Part shown: one piece after another, positions 5,631 to 6,780 of the stretch
Layout of the letters: every line of letters begins with the position of its first letter
Numbering within the stretch: the first letter of the stretch is position 1
Assembly (NCBI GenBank): GCA_016178435.1
Contig: JACOTK010000178.1
Location: 1 to 6,780 of the forward strand
Source: Actinomycetota bacterium
Lineage (GTDB): Bacteria; Actinomycetota; Acidimicrobiia; Acidimicrobiales; CADCSY01
Direction of reading: 5' to 3'
Length of the DNA stretch: 6,780 nt
Program-made: the position numbers and the translations under genes
Notes under the pieces: generated by a model
The model's input: only the letters and a program-made list of their open reading frames with translations
What the model was told of the DNA's origin: nothing
The model's database searches: none

Positions 5631-6780
5631 ATGGCCCTTAGTCCCGCGACAGTTGGCATCATCATGTTGCTCAGCGGCATGGTGTGTTCGGTGGCAGCGC
5701 TGTACGTGCGGCGTCACCGACACGCTGTCGCAAGCCACAGCCTCACGGCCATCCTCGTCTTCTCGGCAATCTGGGCTGTCTTCTACGGCTTCGAGTTGAT
5801 CGCCCACGACGCAGCCCTCAAAGAGGCGATGGGCAATGTGAAATACATCGGCGTCGTGCTCCTGCCGATGAGCTGGCTGGTCTTCACCCTCAGATTCACC
5901 GGACGAGGTCGGCTCATCACCCGTCGAACGCTGGCCCTCCTCGCCATCGAGCCGGTCCTGGTGCTGGTCATCCTCGCCCTGCCCGCGACGCGAGAGCTGA
6001 TCCGCTACTACCCCGAAGAACCACTGGAGCCCTTCCCCATCGTCTCCACCGGCCCCCTCTTCTGGGTCAACGCCATCTACCTGAACGTCCTGACGATGAC
6101 CGCGATCGTGTTGTTCCTCATCACCCTGTCTCGACACACCCCCCAATACCGCCGCCAGCGATCGTGGCTTGCAGTCGGCTACCTCCTGCCGTGGGTTCCC
6201 AACGTCATCCACAACCTTGGCATCGGACAAGCGGAACACCTCGACCTGACGCCGGTTGCCCTCGCCATCTCCGGGCCCATCCTGGTCTGGGGGTTCTTTC
6301 GATCACGGTTGCTCGACCTTGCTCCCGTTGCCCGTCGCCACGTGGTGGAGCACATGCCCGACGGCGTGATCGTCCTCGACATCTACCTCCGCGTTGTCGA
6401 CCACAACCCTGCGAGTTGCGAGCTCCTGAACATCGAGAACAGCGACTTGATCGGTGTGGATGTCGCACGTCTCCTGCCCACCCTTGCCGGCACGCTCGGG
6501 GACCCCGCTGCGATCGGTCCCCATCGCGTGTCGATTCCCGCGGCGGACAACACCGGTGCACCCGGACAGCCCGCAGCGTCCAGGGTGCTCGAGATCGAGG
6601 TGACGACCCTGGAGGGTTTCGCGACCATCACCGATCGATCGGCCGGCTATCTCTTGATCCTGCGTGATGCCACCGAGCGCCTTGCCAACGAGGAGCGGCT
6701 CCAAAGACTCGCCCACCACGACCCGCTCACGGGCCTGCCAAACCGCAAGCTCTTCGGCGATCGCCTCGACCAGGCCATCG
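5631..6780 (+). CDS. Membrane sensor: 7TM domain, PAS domain, GGDEF start (diguanylate cyclase, partial)
   Basis: 383 codons are visible and the frame is open to the window edge. The ATG at 5631 has GGAGAGG 6 bases upstream (5618-5624). Seven hydrophobic helices lie near residues 5-25, 37-57, 70-88, 100-118, 143-167, 178-198 and 205-223. Landmarks such as KYIGVVLLPMSWLVFTLRFTGR (71-92; last helix-3 segment), GPLFWVN, YRRQ and LDLTPVALAISG fit the seven-helix N-terminal sensor family first described in histidine kinases (HisKA_7TM). Residues about 233-350 (HMPDGVIVLD, VVDHNPA, then ILRDATERLANEERL) form a PAS domain and linker. LAHHDPLTGLPNRKLF at 360-375 is the characteristic opening of a GGDEF domain. 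The likely role is a membrane receptor that makes the second messenger c-di-GMP from GTP. The GG(D/E)EF signature, the inhibitory site and any EAL domain lie beyond the window, so catalytic activity cannot be judged. The ligand is unknown. Confidence 0.9.
   Translation, partial: MALSPATVGIIMLLSGMVCSVAALYVRRHRHAVASHSLTAILVFSAIWAVFYGFELIAHDAALKEAMGNVKYIGVVLLPMSWLVFTLRFTGRGRLITRRTLALLAIEPVLVLVILALPATRELIRYYPEEPLEPFPIVSTGPLFWVNAIYLNVLTMTAIVLFLITLSRHTPQYRRQRSWLAVGYLLPWVPNVIHNLGIGQAEHLDLTPVALAISGPILVWGFFRSRLLDLAPVARRHVVEHMPDGVIVLDIYLRVVDHNPASCELLNIENSDLIGVDVARLLPTLAGTLGDPAAIGPHRVSIPAADNTGAPGQPAASRVLEIEVTTLEGFATITDRSAGYLLILRDATERLANEERLQRLAHHDPLTGLPNRKLFGDRLDQAI

Noticed and set aside
5514..6239. 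Minus-strand ORF (241 codons) over the tRNA and sensor gene
   Set aside because: It overlaps a complete tRNA and the seven-helix coding frame, and its acidic low-complexity product looks like the antisense of hydrophobic helices.
5684..6667. Plus-strand ORF (327 codons) inside the sensor gene
   Set aside because: It is the shifted frame of the sensor gene, giving an Arg/Pro/His-rich product with no domain; the frame from 5631 encodes 7TM, PAS and GGDEF motifs.

Overview
The window reads as chromosomal DNA of a GC-rich actinobacterium. The Acidimicrobiia (Ilumatobacter-like lineages) are my best guess from protein flavour, but this is inference and I could not search a database. Supporting signs are the high GC content, GC-ending codons, TANNNT -10 hexamers without clear -35 boxes, apparently leaderless starts, and a TM0106-type nuclease-helicase of a form common in actinobacteria. 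The genes are mostly housekeeping and tightly packed, and no stretch over 300 bases lacks a gene.

Layout from left to right. (1) Positions 1-280, minus strand: the N-terminal part of a TRAM-domain RNA methyltransferase (RlmD/RumA type). Its extreme N-terminus is built from a perfect 15-bp tandem repeat encoding PETNS. (2) Positions 320-997, plus strand: ribulose-phosphate 3-epimerase (rpe), divergent from (1). Both starts sit 6-8 bp behind a TANNNT hexamer, which suggests back-to-back leaderless promoters within about 40 bp. (3) Positions 998-1085: an 88-bp palindromic element with perfect 22-bp inverted ends, flanked by TAA direct repeats and placed exactly at the rpe stop codon. It lies between convergent genes and is lower in GC than its surroundings. 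It may be a tiny MITE-like insertion, a bidirectional terminator, or both. (4) Positions 1098-4667, minus strand: a 1189-residue protein combining a RecB/Cas4-like iron-sulfur nuclease, a DEDDy RNase H-like exonuclease and a superfamily 1 helicase. (5) Positions 4746-5354, minus strand: clpP, the proteolytic subunit of the Clp protease, 78 bp upstream of the helicase gene and possibly co-transcribed with it. (6) Positions 5481-5564, plus strand: tRNA-Leu with anticodon TAG. (7) Positions 5631 to the window end, plus strand: a membrane sensor with a seven-helix N-terminal domain, a PAS domain and the start of a GGDEF diguanylate cyclase domain, truncated by the window edge.

The genes do not form one pathway: they cover rRNA/tRNA methylation, the pentose phosphate pathway, DNA processing or repair, protein turnover, translation, and c-di-GMP signalling. 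The observations most worth following are the palindromic element at the rpe stop, the in-frame minisatellite in the methyltransferase, the Gln in place of a metal-binding His in Rpe, and the paired leaderless promoters.
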